From CAZEDU01 sp964511185 (lineage in GTDB: Bacteria; Myxococcota; Myxococcia; Myxococcales; Myxococcaceae), in the NCBI GenBank assembly GCA_964511185.1, contig CAZEDU010000030.1:1-45410 (forward strand): a stretch of 45,410 bases of DNA, written 5' to 3'. The position numbers and the translations under genes were made by a program. Shown piece by piece: positions 1 to 9,021 of this stretch (its first letter is position 1; each line of letters opens with the position of its first letter). A model generated the notes under the pieces. It was not told the DNA's origin and did no database searches. It was given only the letters and a program-made list of their open reading frames with translations.

Positions 1-2223
1 CAGCACGCAGGCCAGAATCAACAGCGGGTTCTTGAGGAAGCCGATCTGCCACGCGTTGCGCGAGTGGCTGCGCGCGGCGAAGGCGCGGAACACCTCGGCG
101 AACACCAGCACCGAGAACGCGAAGTTGCGCGCGGTGGGCAAGGCGTAGCGCTCGAGCGCCCAGGCGTAGGCGGCCAGCACCAGCGCGGCCTCGAGCACGC
201 CGGTGATCACCACCCGCAGCCACTGGTTGCGCCCCAGCGCCGGCTCGTCGAGCGGCCGCGGCGGGTGCCGCAGCAGATCAGGCCGGGTCGGCTCGACCGC
301 CAAGGCCAGCGCGGGCAGCCCGTCGGTGACCAGGTTGATCCACAGCAGCTGCAGCGGGAGCAGCGGCACCGGCATCGCCAGCACCGCGGCGGCGAGCATC
401 AACACCAGCTCCCCGAAGTTGCCGGTCAACAGGTACACCAGCGTGCGGCGGATGTTCTGGTAGATGCCGCGGCCTTCCTTCACCGCGGCGACGATGCTCG
501 CGAAGTTGTCGTCGACCAGCACCATGTCGGACGCCTCGCGCGTCACCTCGGTGCCGGTCTTGCCCATCGCGATGCCGATGTGCGCTTCCTTCAACGCCGG
601 GGCGTCGTTGACGCCGTCGCCGGTCATCGCGACGATCTGCCTTCGGTCCTTCCACTCGCGCACGATGCGCAGCTTGTCCTCCGGCGTCGCCCGCGCGTGC
701 ACCAGCCCTTCGGTGTCCTCGCCGTCGCCCACGATGCCCATCTCCCGGGCGATGGCCGCCGCGGTCTTCGGGTGGTCGCCGGTGATCATCACGGTGCGAA
801 TCCCGGCGGCCTTGGCCTGCGCCACCGCGTCGATCGCCTCGGGGCGCGGCGGATCCGCCAGGCCCACCAGCCCCACGAGCGTGAGGTCCGCCTCCCGCTC
901 CGTCCGGCCCACCGCCACCGCCAGCACGCGCAGGCCCCGCTCCGCCATGCGCGCGCTCGCCTCGAGCGCCGCGGGGGCGTCGCCGTCGCACAAGGGCAGC
1001 ACCGACTCGGAGGCGCCCTTGAGGTAGAGCACCCCGTCGGCGCGGAGAATCGACATCATGCGCCGCTCGGCGTCGAACGGGTGGACCGCGCGGCGCGGCC
1101 GCTCCCGCTCGATCGTCTCCCGATGGATGCCCAGCTCGGCGGCCGCGGCGAGGAGCGCCAGCTCGGTCGGGTCGCCGGTGCCGCTCTTCCCGTCCGCGGA
1201 CAGCTCGGCCTCGCAGTTCGCCGCCGCCGCGAAGAGCACGCGCGCGCGCTCGCCGTACACCTCCCGCACCGCCATCACGCCGGCGGTCAGGGTGCCGGTC
1301 TTGTCGGTGCAGATGACGCTGGTGCTCCCCAACGTCTCCACCGCGGCCAGCCGGCGCACCAGCACGTTGCGCTTGGACATGCGCTGCACGCCGAGCGAGA
1401 GCGCGATGGTCACCACCGTGGTCAGCCCCTCGGGCACCGCCGCCACCGCGAGCGAGATGGAGACCATCAACACCTCGAGCGCCGGCGCGCCGCGCCAGAG
1501 CCCCGCGGCGGCGACCAGCGCCACGATCGCCAGGCAGAGCACGAGCAAGAGCTTGCCGAGCTGGGTGAGCCGCTGCTGCAGCGGCGTCTGCTCCTCGCGC
1601 GCGCTCGAGAGCAGCTGGGCGATCTTGCCCAGCTCGGTCGACATGCCGGTGGCGAAGACCTCGGCGCGGCCGCTGCCGGTGGCGATGGAGGTCCCGGCGA
1701 AGACCCGATCCTTCCGCTCGGCCAGCGGAGCGCCCTCGTCCACTGGCTGGGTCTGCTTCTCCACCGGCACGCTCTCGCCGGTGAGCGCCGCCTCCTGGGC
1801 GGAGAGCCGGTGCGCCTCCAACAGCCGCGCGTCCGCGGCCACCACGTCGCCCGCCTCCAGCAGCAGCACGTCGCCCGGCACCACCTCGCGCGCGGGCACC
1901 TGGCGCGCGCCGCCGTCCCGCAGCACCGTCGCGCGCGGCGCGCTCATCGCGCGCAGGGCGAAGAGGGCCCGCTCCGCGCGGTGCTCCTGCAGGAAACCCA
2001 CGAACGCGTTGAGGCTGAGGATGGTGGCGATCGCCACCGCATCGCCCACCTCGCCCAACACCGCCGAGACCACGCACGCGCCGAAGAGCAGCCAGATGAG
2101 CGCCCCGCGGAATTGGTGGAGCAGGAGCCGCCAGGCCGGCGTCGCGTGCTCGCGCGCGAGCTCGTTGGGCCCGGACTGGGTCAGCCGCTGGGCGGCCTCG
2201 GCCGAGGTGAGTCCTCCGTTCAT
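1..2223 (-). CDS. P-type Ca2+-type (P2A) cation ATPase, 3' end cut by window
   Basis: This is an ATP-driven cation pump of the inner membrane, most like calcium-transporting P2A ATPases. The frame is open from ATG at 2223 to base 1 (741 residues), so the C-terminal membrane helices lie outside the window. The N-terminal cation-ATPase domain is followed by an actuator domain with LTGES, the M4 motif PEGL, the phosphorylation motif DKTGTLT (Asp307) and the hinge motif TGDGVNDAPAL. The M6 motif NLVTDGLPA contains the N..TD residues that bind Ca2+ in SERCA-like pumps. PEGL plus NLVTD argues against a heavy-metal (CPC) or plasma-membrane H+ pump. An AAGG sequence sits just before the start. The gene diverges from ppsA across 212 bp. 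The family is certain; the ion is inferred from motifs. Confidence 0.93.
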   Translation of the reverse strand, partial: MNGGLTSAEAAQRLTQSGPNELAREHATPAWRLLLHQFRGALIWLLFGACVVSAVLGEVGDAVAIATILSLNAFVGFLQEHRAERALFALRAMSAPRATVLRDGGARQVPAREVVPGDVLLLEAGDVVAADARLLEAHRLSAQEAALTGESVPVEKQTQPVDEGAPLAERKDRVFAGTSIATGSGRAEVFATGMSTELGKIAQLLSSAREEQTPLQQRLTQLGKLLLVLCLAIVALVAAAGLWRGAPALEVLMVSISLAVAAVPEGLTTVVTIALSLGVQRMSKRNVLVRRLAAVETLGSTSVICTDKTGTLTAGVMAVREVYGERARVLFAAAANCEAELSADGKSGTGDPTELALLAAAAELGIHRETIERERPRRAVHPFDAERRMMSILRADGVLYLKGASESVLPLCDGDAPAALEASARMAERGLRVLAVAVGRTEREADLTLVGLVGLADPPRPEAIDAVAQAKAAGIRTVMITGDHPKTAAAIAREMGIVGDGEDTEGLVHARATPEDKLRIVREWKDRRQIVAMTGDGVNDAPALKEAHIGIAMGKTGTEVTREASDMVLVDDNFASIVAAVKEGRGIYQNIRRTLVYLLTGNFGELVLMLAAAVLAMPVPLLPLQLLWINLVTDGLPALALAVEPTRPDLLRHPPRPLDEPALGRNQWLRVVITGVLEAALVLAAYAWALERYALPTARNFAFSVLVFAEVFRAFAARSHSRNAWQIGFLKNPLLILACVL

Positions 2224-2435
2224 GGCGCCTTCGGTCTGCAAAGTTTGTTCATCTCCTCACCAGCCGCCCTCCGGCCCGTTCGCACACCCATACGCTCGCG
2301 CGCAAGCGGTGCGCCCACCTCCCCACCCCTGCAATCCGTGCGCATGTTCGCGCGCGTACCCCAGCAGGCCGGGTCGGGCCCAGCCCTTGCTGAAGAGCGC
2401 CGGACGATTGTTCGAGTTTGGAAAGGAGCTGCGCC
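2224..2435. promoter_or_regulatory. Divergent intergenic region, Ca-ATPase / ppsA
   Basis: This 212-bp gap must hold both divergent promoters. I see no clear operator or long inverted repeat. The one solid element is a Shine-Dalgarno sequence, GAAAGGAG at 2421-2428, 7 bases before the ppsA ATG. Confidence 0.4.
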
Positions 2436-4856
2436 ATGGGTTGGACGCTTGCGCTGAGGGACGTCGGGCTGTCGGACCTGCCGAAGGTAGGCGGAAAGAA
2501 CGCCTCGCTGGGAGAGATGATCCGCCAGCTGGGCGCCCTGGGCGTGCGCGTGCCGAACGGCTTCGCGGTCACCGCCGACGCGTACTGGTTCTTCTTGAAG
2601 GAGACCGGCGTCGACCAAGGCATCGAGCGGGTGCTGCGCGACATCGACTACGACCGCGTGGAAGAGGTGGTCCGCGCGAGCGAGCGGGTGCGCGAGCTCA
2701 TCCTCGCCGCGCAGATGCCCGAGGCGCTGCGGCAGGCCATCGTCGCCGACTACCGCGCGCTCTCGGCCGAGTCGAACGAAGAGATGACCGACGTCGCGGT
2801 GCGTTCGTCGGCGACGGCGGAGGATCTGCCCGGCGCCAGCTTCGCGGGGCAGCAGGAGAGCTTCCTCAACGTGCGCGGGCCGGCCTCGGTGGTGGACGCC
2901 GTGCAGCGCGCCTACGCCAGCTTGTTCACGCCGCGCGCCATGCACTACCGGCACACCATGGGCTTCGGCCAACACGACGTCGCGCTCTCGGTCGGCGTGC
3001 AGAAGATGGTGCGCTCCGACCTGGCGAGCGCCGGCGTCATCTTCACCCTCGACACCGAGAGCGGCCACCCCGGCGTGGTGATGATCACCTCCGCCTACGG
3101 GCTGGGCGAGAGCGTGGTGCAGGGCAAGGTGGGGCCTGATCAGTTCTGGGTGCACAAGGAGACGCTGCGCCGCGGCTACCCGTCGCTCTTCCGCAAGCAG
3201 CTCGGCGAGAAGGAGCAGCGCTGCGTCTACGACGAGCGGGGCCACCGGCAGGTGCGCTACGAGCCGGTGCCGCAGGATCAGGCGGCGCAGTGGTCGCTCA
3301 CCGACGACGAGGCGCTCTCCCTGGCGCGCTGGGCGCTCGCGGTGGAGTCGCACTACAGCGGGCTGCACGGGCAGCCCACCCCGATGGACTTGGAGTGGGC
3401 GAAGGACGGCCGCACCGGGCAGCTCTTCATCGTGCAGGCGCGCCCCGAGACGATCCACGGCGAGAAGAAGGACGTCACGTTCCGCCTCTACAAGCGGGCG
3501 CAGAAGGCCGAGCCGCTCGTCCGCGGACTCGCCGTCGGCGAAGGGGTCGCGACTGGACGTGTGCGCGTGCTGCGCGACCCTTCGCGCATCGAGGAGCTGA
3601 AGGCCGGTGAGATTCTCGTCACCGAGACCACCGACCCCGACTGGGAGCCGGTGATGAAGAAGGCGGCCGGCATCGTGACCGAGCGCGGCGGACGCACCAG
3701 CCACGCGGCGATCGTCTCGCGCGAGCTCGGCATCCCCGCCATCGTCGGCGCGGTGGGGGCGATGAGCGCGCTCCAAAGCGGCGCCACCGTCACCCTCTCG
3801 TCCGCCGAAGGCGAGATCGGCTCCGTCTACCCCGGCGAGGTGAAGTTCGAGGTCGAAACGCTCGAGGCGGGCGCGCTGCCCCAGACGCGGACCGAGCTGA
3901 TGATCAACGTCGGCACGCCGGAGCAGGCGCTGGGGTTGTCCCGCCTGCCGAGCGCCGGCGTCGGGCTCGCGCGCATGGAGTTCATCTTCGCGAGCTGGGT
4001 GGGCATTCACCCCCGCGCCCTGCTCGAGCCCGACAAGGTGAGCCCGGCGGTGCGCGACGAGATCGCCCTCCGCACCCGCGGCTACGCCCGCGGCACCGAC
4101 TACTTCGTCGACCGGCTCTCGCAAGGCATCGCCACGCTCGCCGCCGCGTTCTACCCGCGGCCGGTCATCCTGCGCTTCAGCGACTTCAAGACCAACGAGT
4201 ACCGAAAGCTCTTGGGGGGAGAGCCGTTCGAGCCGAAGGAAGAGAACCCGATGATCGGCTGGCGCGGCGCCAGCCGGTACATCCACCCCGACTACCGCGC
4301 CGGCTTTCTGCTGGAGGTCGCGGCGGTCAAGCGCGTGCGCGAGACGCTCGGGCTGACGAACCTGAAAGTGATGGTGCCGTTCTGCCGCACGCCCGAAGAG
4401 GGGCAGCGCGTGCTCGAGGTGATGGCCGAAGGCGGGCTGCGGCGCGGCGAGAACGGGCTCGAGGTCTACGTGATGGCCGAGATTCCGTCGAACATCATCC
4501 TCGCGGAGGCGTTCAGCGCGCTGTTCGACGGGTTCTCCATCGGCTCCAACGACCTGACGCAGCTCACCTTGGGCGTCGACCGCGACTCGAGCATCGTGGC
4601 CTCGTCGTTCGACGAGCGGAACCCGGCGGTGATGCGCTCGTGCGCCGCGCTGCTCGAGGCGGCGCACCGCGCCGGGCGCCACGTCGGCATCTGCGGTCAG
4701 GCCCCGTCGGACCACCCCGCCTTCGCGGCGTTCCTCGTCGAGCGGGGCATCGACTCGATCAGCCTGAACCCCGACGCGCTGCTGCGCACCACGTTCAAGG
4801 TGGCCGAGGCGGAGCGCCAGCTCGCGCAAGGGAAGACCGACGCGGCGGTGCACTGA
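2436..4856 (+). CDS. ppsA: Phosphoenolpyruvate synthase
   Basis: This enzyme makes phosphoenolpyruvate from pyruvate and ATP, giving AMP and phosphate, for gluconeogenesis (EC 2.7.9.2). At 806 residues it has the usual PpsA length and order. The N-terminal ATP-grasp domain (about 10-340) contains VGGKNASLGEM. The swivelling phosphohistidine domain carries GGRTSHAAI with His423. The C-terminal TIM barrel contains GLARMEFI, GSNDLTQLTLGVDRDS and the catalytic Cys753 in ICGQAPSD. The GLARMEF signature and overall layout fit PpsA better than pyruvate phosphate dikinase. ATG at 2436 is preferred over an upstream in-frame TTG at 2418 because GAAAGGAG lies at the right distance. It converges on the universal stress gene with only 6 bases between stops and no obvious terminator. 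Confidence 0.96.
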   Translation: MGWTLALRDVGLSDLPKVGGKNASLGEMIRQLGALGVRVPNGFAVTADAYWFFLKETGVDQGIERVLRDIDYDRVEEVVRASERVRELILAAQMPEALRQAIVADYRALSAESNEEMTDVAVRSSATAEDLPGASFAGQQESFLNVRGPASVVDAVQRAYASLFTPRAMHYRHTMGFGQHDVALSVGVQKMVRSDLASAGVIFTLDTESGHPGVVMITSAYGLGESVVQGKVGPDQFWVHKETLRRGYPSLFRKQLGEKEQRCVYDERGHRQVRYEPVPQDQAAQWSLTDDEALSLARWALAVESHYSGLHGQPTPMDLEWAKDGRTGQLFIVQARPETIHGEKKDVTFRLYKRAQKAEPLVRGLAVGEGVATGRVRVLRDPSRIEELKAGEILVTETTDPDWEPVMKKAAGIVTERGGRTSHAAIVSRELGIPAIVGAVGAMSALQSGATVTLSSAEGEIGSVYPGEVKFEVETLEAGALPQTRTELMINVGTPEQALGLSRLPSAGVGLARMEFIFASWVGIHPRALLEPDKVSPAVRDEIALRTRGYARGTDYFVDRLSQGIATLAAAFYPRPVILRFSDFKTNEYRKLLGGEPFEPKEENPMIGWRGASRYIHPDYRAGFLLEVAAVKRVRETLGLTNLKVMVPFCRTPEEGQRVLEVMAEGGLRRGENGLEVYVMAEIPSNIILAEAFSALFDGFSIGSNDLTQLTLGVDRDSSIVASSFDERNPAVMRSCAALLEAAHRAGRHVGICGQAPSDHPAFAAFLVERGIDSISLNPDALLRTTFKVAEAERQLAQGKTDAAVH

Positions 4857-4862
4857 GTCGCT

Positions 4863-5780
4863 TCAAGGCAGGCTGAACGCGAAGTGCGCCGGCCGCGTCA
4901 CCGCCAGGTCGCTCGGGCAAGAGCGGATGAGCCACTCGGCCACGCTGCCGAGCAGCACGTGCGACAGCCCGTCCCGCCCGTGCGTCCCGATGACGACCAG
5001 GTCGGCCTTGAGCCGCGCCGCCTCGCGCAGGGTGACCGTCCGGGGATCGCCCTCGCGGGTGGCGACCTGAAAGCGGGGGTGCGCCCGCTCGACGTTCGCC
5101 AAGAACTTCCGCGCGCGCGCCTGCGCCTCGTCCTTGCTGTTCTTGCGAAAGCCCGCGAGCACCTCCTTGGACATGCCGCGGGAGAGCGCTCCCTCGAACG
5201 GCACGTGGTAGGCGTGCACGAGCTGGAGCGCCGGGGTCTGGGGAGACGAGAGCGCCGAGGCGAGCTCCAACACGCGGTACGACGCGTCGGTGAAGTCGAC
5301 CGCGGCGAGCGGCCGCAGGTACGGCCCCCGCGCGGCCTCATTGACCATCAGCACCGGCACGTCGCCCTTGCGCAGCACGCGCTCGGCGGTCGAGCCCACC
5401 ACCAGGTCTCGGATCGCCCGGCGCCCGTGCCGGCCGAGGACGATCAGGTCCGCCTGGCTCGCGCGCGCGTGGCGAATGATCTCCACGAACGGCTCGCCGC
5501 GCCCCACCACGACCTTGCCGGTCACCTGCGCGCCGCCGCGCTTGGCGATGCGCCCCGCCGCCTCGCGCGCCATCGGCTCGAGCACCTTCTTCACCCGCGC
5601 GGTGGCCTCGGCCGCCACCTTGGCGGGGACGTCGCCGGGCACGACGTAGAGCAGCTGGAGCTGTCCCTTCGGCACGAAGCGCAGCCAGGTGGCGCGCTCG
5701 AGCGCGTGCGCCGCGCCGGCCGACAGGTCGGTGGCCACCACCACGTTCTTCAGGCTGGGTTCGAGCATGGTTGGGCTCAC
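4863..5780 (-). CDS. Universal stress protein, two tandem UspA domains
   Basis: This 305-residue cytoplasmic protein contains two UspA-type Rossmann domains, about residues 8-148 and 150-300. Both keep the ATP-binding pattern G-x2-G-x9-G-[ST]: GRHGRRAIRDLVVGST in the first and GTHGRDGLSHVLLGS in the second. It is therefore likely an ATP-binding stress or energy sensor, although its partner is unknown. The start is GTG at 5780, whose GTGA overlaps the TGA of the upstream 588-residue gene. An ATG at 5768 is an alternative that loses only four residues. The overlap indicates translational coupling with that unknown protein. Its own stop faces ppsA. Confidence 0.93.
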   Translation of the reverse strand: MSPTMLEPSLKNVVVATDLSAGAAHALERATWLRFVPKGQLQLLYVVPGDVPAKVAAEATARVKKVLEPMAREAAGRIAKRGGAQVTGKVVVGRGEPFVEIIRHARASQADLIVLGRHGRRAIRDLVVGSTAERVLRKGDVPVLMVNEAARGPYLRPLAAVDFTDASYRVLELASALSSPQTPALQLVHAYHVPFEGALSRGMSKEVLAGFRKNSKDEAQARARKFLANVERAHPRFQVATREGDPRTVTLREAARLKADLVVIGTHGRDGLSHVLLGSVAEWLIRSCPSDLAVTRPAHFAFSLP

Positions 5781-7543
5781 GCGTCCGCCATGGGTGCGGG
5801 GAGCTTTAGCCCGAAGTCACGCAGCGTCTCGACCACGCCGTCCATCGTGAAAGGCCGGCGGTGTCGAAAGACGAACGGCCGGGGTGAGATGGGGTTCCAG
5901 TCGATGTCCGAAGGCGGGCGCGGGAGGGCCTTCAGGTCGCCCTCGCTCATCCAATACGAGAACGACGCCTTCTTGGAGAAGCGCAGCGGCGCATACGCGT
6001 CGCCTCTCGTCGGGATGGGCGCGTGGCGGCCGCCGGGCACCGCCTGCAACGTGGCGAGCACCAGGCCCAGCTCGACCGGCTTCAGCCCGCGCAGGTAGTC
6101 GGCGAACAGCCGCGGCGAGACCTTCAAGTGCCGCGCGAGCTGAACGACCCGCGGCGCGGTGTTGCGCTTCTGGCGGTCCAGGTCCGCGAGCAGTCTGGCG
6201 GCCTCGCGCGAGAAGCCGGCGCCTCGCAAGAAGGCCCGCGCGTTCTCCTCCGCGCGCCGCTCGCGTTCCTGGGCGCCGCGGTCGGCGAAGAAGTGCATCA
6301 GCCCCAGGCCGCCCAAGATGAGCGGCAGGCCGACCACTGCCCCCACCGCGCCGGCGGAGAGCGCGAGCGCGCCCGCGGCGATCATGAACGACCCGGACGC
6401 CTCGCCTTTCTTGCCCTGGGTGAGCAGCTCGACGCCGGTGATGACGTTGAGGGCGCTGGTGAGCACCGGGCTACCGACGCGCAGCGCCGCGACGGGCGGC
6501 AGCTTCATCATCGACATCACCGTCTGCACCAGGTCGGTGGAGAGGTTCGCGCCCGCCACGATGGTGCGCAGCTGGCCCGCGAGCGAGTCGTTGGTGAAGC
6601 CCTTCACGCCGTGCGCGACCGCGGCGGCGCTGAAGGCGACGGTGAGGCCCCGCAGCGCCGTGATGCGCGGATCGCCGCGCGGGAACGTCTTCACCACCCG
6701 CTGAACCGCCGTGTTGGCGCGGCGAATGGACTCGGCGGACTGCGGGTCGAACGGCACCTTCACCCGCGAGAGGGCCGAGACCAGGCGCTTCGCCTGGGTG
6801 GCCGACAGCCCGAGCAGCCGCCCGTGGCGCCGCATGCCCAGGAGCAGCCGCGCGAGCCGCGCCGACTGACCGCTCGAGGCCATCTCGTGCGCGACCCCGG
6901 CGGTGCTGGTGAGCGCGATGGCGGCGAGCGCGATGGGCCGCTTGCCTTCCGACATCTGCCCCAGCCGGTCGAGGAAGGTGGTCTCTCCCCTGCCCGCCGC
7001 CTCCATCGCCTGTCCGAAGGCGCGCTCTCCGGCGCCCGTCTGCGCGAAGCGGACGAGCTCTTCGCTCTCGAGCAGCGCGCGCGCCTCCCGCGCCAACGCC
7101 GCCCGCTCGAGCTGCACCAGGGCGAACCCCGAGCGGGTCGCCGGGTCTTCCAAGGCCAGCGCCTCCGAGGCCGCCGCCAGCGCGTGGGAGAAGGCCTGGG
7201 CGGCGCGGTCGAGCCGCTCGTACTGTGCGCGGTGCTGCTGGCGAAAGGCCTTCACCGCCTCGGCCGCCTGCGGCGGCGAGAGGGCCGGCCCGAAGCCATC
7301 GACCAGCGACTTGAGCTCCAGGTGGAGCTGGTCGACCTCGCGCGCGGCGTCGCGGAGCTCTCCCTTCGCCGACCGAAGCGACGCCCGCACCGCGCGCGCT
7401 CCGGCCTCGGAGGGTTGGCTCTGGCCCGCGCGGCTCAAGGCCACCGTCCGCCGCGCCAAGGTGACGATGCGCGGCTGGGGCCGAGCGGCCGCGGGCGCGG
7501 GTCGGGACGGGGTGAGTGAACGGTCGTTGGATACCCGCGACAT
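5777..7543 (-). CDS. Unrecognised 588-residue helical protein with one hydrophobic stretch
   Basis: I do not recognise a family. The first 45 residues are Pro/Ala/Arg-rich and disordered, with no Sec signal peptide. A long Ala/Glu/Arg-rich helical part (about 45-190) could form coiled coils. A Gly/Ala-rich hydrophobic stretch lies at about 387-421 and looks like one or two membrane-inserting helices. It is followed at once by a highly charged helix (RGAQERERRAEENARA). The Pro-rich tail contains WNPISPRP. A central hydrophobic hairpin flanked by amphipathic helices recalls pore-forming or secreted translocator proteins, but that is only architectural resemblance. The gene is coupled to the downstream stress protein by a GTGA overlap. 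That overlap suggests a shared stress or envelope role. Coding is supported by length and codon bias. Confidence 0.8.
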   Translation of the reverse strand: MSRVSNDRSLTPSRPAPAAARPQPRIVTLARRTVALSRAGQSQPSEAGARAVRASLRSAKGELRDAAREVDQLHLELKSLVDGFGPALSPPQAAEAVKAFRQQHRAQYERLDRAAQAFSHALAAASEALALEDPATRSGFALVQLERAALAREARALLESEELVRFAQTGAGERAFGQAMEAAGRGETTFLDRLGQMSEGKRPIALAAIALTSTAGVAHEMASSGQSARLARLLLGMRRHGRLLGLSATQAKRLVSALSRVKVPFDPQSAESIRRANTAVQRVVKTFPRGDPRITALRGLTVAFSAAAVAHGVKGFTNDSLAGQLRTIVAGANLSTDLVQTVMSMMKLPPVAALRVGSPVLTSALNVITGVELLTQGKKGEASGSFMIAAGALALSAGAVGAVVGLPLILGGLGLMHFFADRGAQERERRAEENARAFLRGAGFSREAARLLADLDRQKRNTAPRVVQLARHLKVSPRLFADYLRGLKPVELGLVLATLQAVPGGRHAPIPTRGDAYAPLRFSKKASFSYWMSEGDLKALPRPPSDIDWNPISPRPFVFRHRRPFTMDGVVETLRDFGLKLPAPMADA

Positions 7544-7588
7544 TCCGAAGGATTGTCGTGAGGAGACAGCTGTCCGTTTCCGGCCGGG

Positions 7589-8002
7589 CTACTCCCCCAT
7601 CACCTTGAGAATCAGGCGCTTACGCCGCTGCCCGTCGAACTCTGCGTAGAAAATCTGCTGCCAGGGTCCCAGGTCGAGCTTTCCGTCGGTCACCGGCACG
7701 ATGACCTGGTGGTGCACGAGCAGGCTTTTCAGGTGCGCGTCGCCGTTGTCTTCACCGGTCCGGTGGTGGCGGTAGTCGGGGTTCTCCGGGGCGAGCCGCT
7801 CGAGCCACTCCCAGATGTCCTCCCAGAGCCCGGGCTCGTTGTCGTTCACGAACACCCCCGCGGTGATGTGCATGGCCGACACGAGCACCATGCCCTCGCG
7901 GATCTGGCTGCGCTGAACGAGCGCCTGGACCTGGTCGGTGATCCGCACCAGCTCCTTCTTTTGCTTGGTCTCGAACCACAGGTACTCGGTCTTCGTCTTC
8001 AC
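7589..8002 (-). CDS. yjbQ: YjbQ/UPF0047 family protein (secondary thiamine-phosphate synthase type)
   Basis: This 137-residue protein has the full-length YjbQ fold. Seen motifs are SAMHITAGVFVNDNEPGL near the middle, the His-rich NPDYRHHRTGEDNGDAHLKS, and the C-terminal PVTDGKLDLGPWQQIF followed by EFDGQRRKRL. These histidines form the presumed metal or phosphate site. Family members show weak thiamine-phosphate synthase activity in vitro and can suppress thiamine auxotrophy in E. coli, but the physiological role is unsettled. It is transcribed away from ku across a 118-bp gap containing repeats. A separate promoter is likely because the next minus-strand gene begins 45 bp downstream of its stop. 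Confidence 0.93.
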   Translation of the reverse strand: MKTKTEYLWFETKQKKELVRITDQVQALVQRSQIREGMVLVSAMHITAGVFVNDNEPGLWEDIWEWLERLAPENPDYRHHRTGEDNGDAHLKSLLVHHQVIVPVTDGKLDLGPWQQIFYAEFDGQRRKRLILKVMGE

Positions 8003-8020
8003 GTTTTCGGTGTCCTTCCC

Positions 8021-8110
8021 GGTAGATCGCCCTTCGACCCACAGCTACAGGCCTGTTCGCCCGGTTCCTCACAGGCCGTTCGTTGGCGCCTCGTCCGGGG
8101 TGGATCTACC
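8021..8110. repeat. Paired repeats in the yjbQ/ku divergent gap
   Basis: GGTAGATC at 8021-8028 and GATCTACC at 8103-8110 are perfect 8-bp inverted arms 74 bp apart. Between them ACAGGCC(T)GTTCG at 8047-8059 is repeated as ACAGGCCGTTCG at 8071-8082, a 24-bp offset. The layout could serve a DNA-binding protein acting on both promoters; this is inference. Confidence 0.4.
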
Positions 8111-8112
8111 CT
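8083..8112 (+). promoter_or_regulatory. Possible ku promoter giving a leaderless mRNA
   Basis: TTGGCG (8083-8088) and TACCCT (8107-8112) are 18 bp apart. The -10-like box ends 8 bp before the ku ATG at 8121 and no Shine-Dalgarno sequence is present. This geometry would start transcription at or next to the ATG. It is a motif match by eye only. Confidence 0.35.
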
Positions 8113-8120
8113 CTTTGAAT

Positions 8121-8993
8121 ATGGGTGCGCGCGCCATTGGATCCGGGGTGATCTCCTTCGGGCTGGTCAACATCCCCGTCAAGCTCTTCTCCGCCGCGGA
8201 GTCGGGCGCCCGCATCTCGTTCAACCAGCTGCACGGCAAGTGCAAGACGCGCATCAAGCAGCAGCTCTACTGCCCGACCGATGAGCAGGTCGTCCCGCGC
8301 GAAGAGATCGTCAAGGGCTACGAGTTCGCCAAGGACCAGTACGTGCTCTTCAGCGAAGACGAGCTGCGGGCGCTGGAAGAGGCGTCGTCGAAGGCGATGC
8401 AGATCACCGAGTTCGTGCCGCTGGGCACGGTGGATCCGCTCTTCTTCGACGGCGGCTATTACCTGGGGCCGGACAAAGGCGGCGCGCGCGCGTACCGGCT
8501 CCTGGCCGCGGCGCTGGAGCAGACGCAGTACGCGGCCGTGGCCCAGTACGTCACGCGCGGCAAGCAGACGCTGATCCTCATCCGCGCCGCCCGGGGCGCG
8601 TTGGTCATGCAGCAGATGCGCTACGCCGACGAGGTGAAGGCGCTCTCGGAGATCCCGCTCGGCGACGCCGACGTGAAGCCCGCGGAGCTGGAGCTCGCCA
8701 AGCGCTTCATCGACGAGCTGTCGAGCCAGGCGTTCGACCCGACCAAGTACAAGGACGAGTACCGCGCCAAGCTGCAGGAGATCATCGACCGCAAGGTGAA
8801 GGGCGAAGAGGTCGCGCTGACGCCAGCGCCCGCCGCGCCGCCCGTCGTCGTCGACCTGATGGAGGCGCTCAAGGCGAGCCTCGCCAAGGGCAAGGCTGCG
8901 GGGGACGCCGCGGAGGAGCGCAAGCCGCCCAAGCGCGCCGCGCGGGGTGGCGCGGCGGCACCGGCCGCGAAGCCCAAGGCCAAGCGCGGCTAG
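8121..8993 (+). CDS. ku: Ku protein, non-homologous end joining
   Basis: Bacterial Ku forms a homodimeric ring that loads onto double-strand DNA ends and recruits ligase LigD. The N-terminus GSGVISFGLVNIPVKLF is the family signature, followed by the beta-barrel core (about 1-230, including YLGPDKGG and RALVMQQMRY). A C-terminal Lys/Ala/Pro-rich tail (about 245-290, ending KPKAKRG) is typical of the low-complexity DNA-binding extension. The product is 290 residues. I chose ATG at 8121 because the alignment to the family begins there; the upstream in-frame codons are not conserved and overlap the yjbQ promoter. No ligD is next to it, so the ligase must be encoded elsewhere. The downstream AlkD-like gene is convergent. 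Confidence 0.96.
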   Translation: MGARAIGSGVISFGLVNIPVKLFSAAESGARISFNQLHGKCKTRIKQQLYCPTDEQVVPREEIVKGYEFAKDQYVLFSEDELRALEEASSKAMQITEFVPLGTVDPLFFDGGYYLGPDKGGARAYRLLAAALEQTQYAAVAQYVTRGKQTLILIRAARGALVMQQMRYADEVKALSEIPLGDADVKPAELELAKRFIDELSSQAFDPTKYKDEYRAKLQEIIDRKVKGEEVALTPAPAAPPVVVDLMEALKASLAKGKAAGDAAEERKPPKRAARGGAAAPAAKPKAKRG

Positions 8994-9021
8994 CGGCAAT
9001 GCGCAGGGAGGCGAGCGGCCT

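Noticed and set aside
64..2457. A 797-codon plus-strand open frame opposite the Ca-ATPase
   Set aside because: The His/Arg/Gln-rich product has no domain, and the minus strand encodes a complete ATPase pattern; this is a GC-rich antisense shadow.
8045..8061. Possible LexA box upstream of ku
   Set aside because: It agrees with the Myxococcus-type motif at about 14 of 17 positions but lacks the key GTTCAG core (GTTCGC here).
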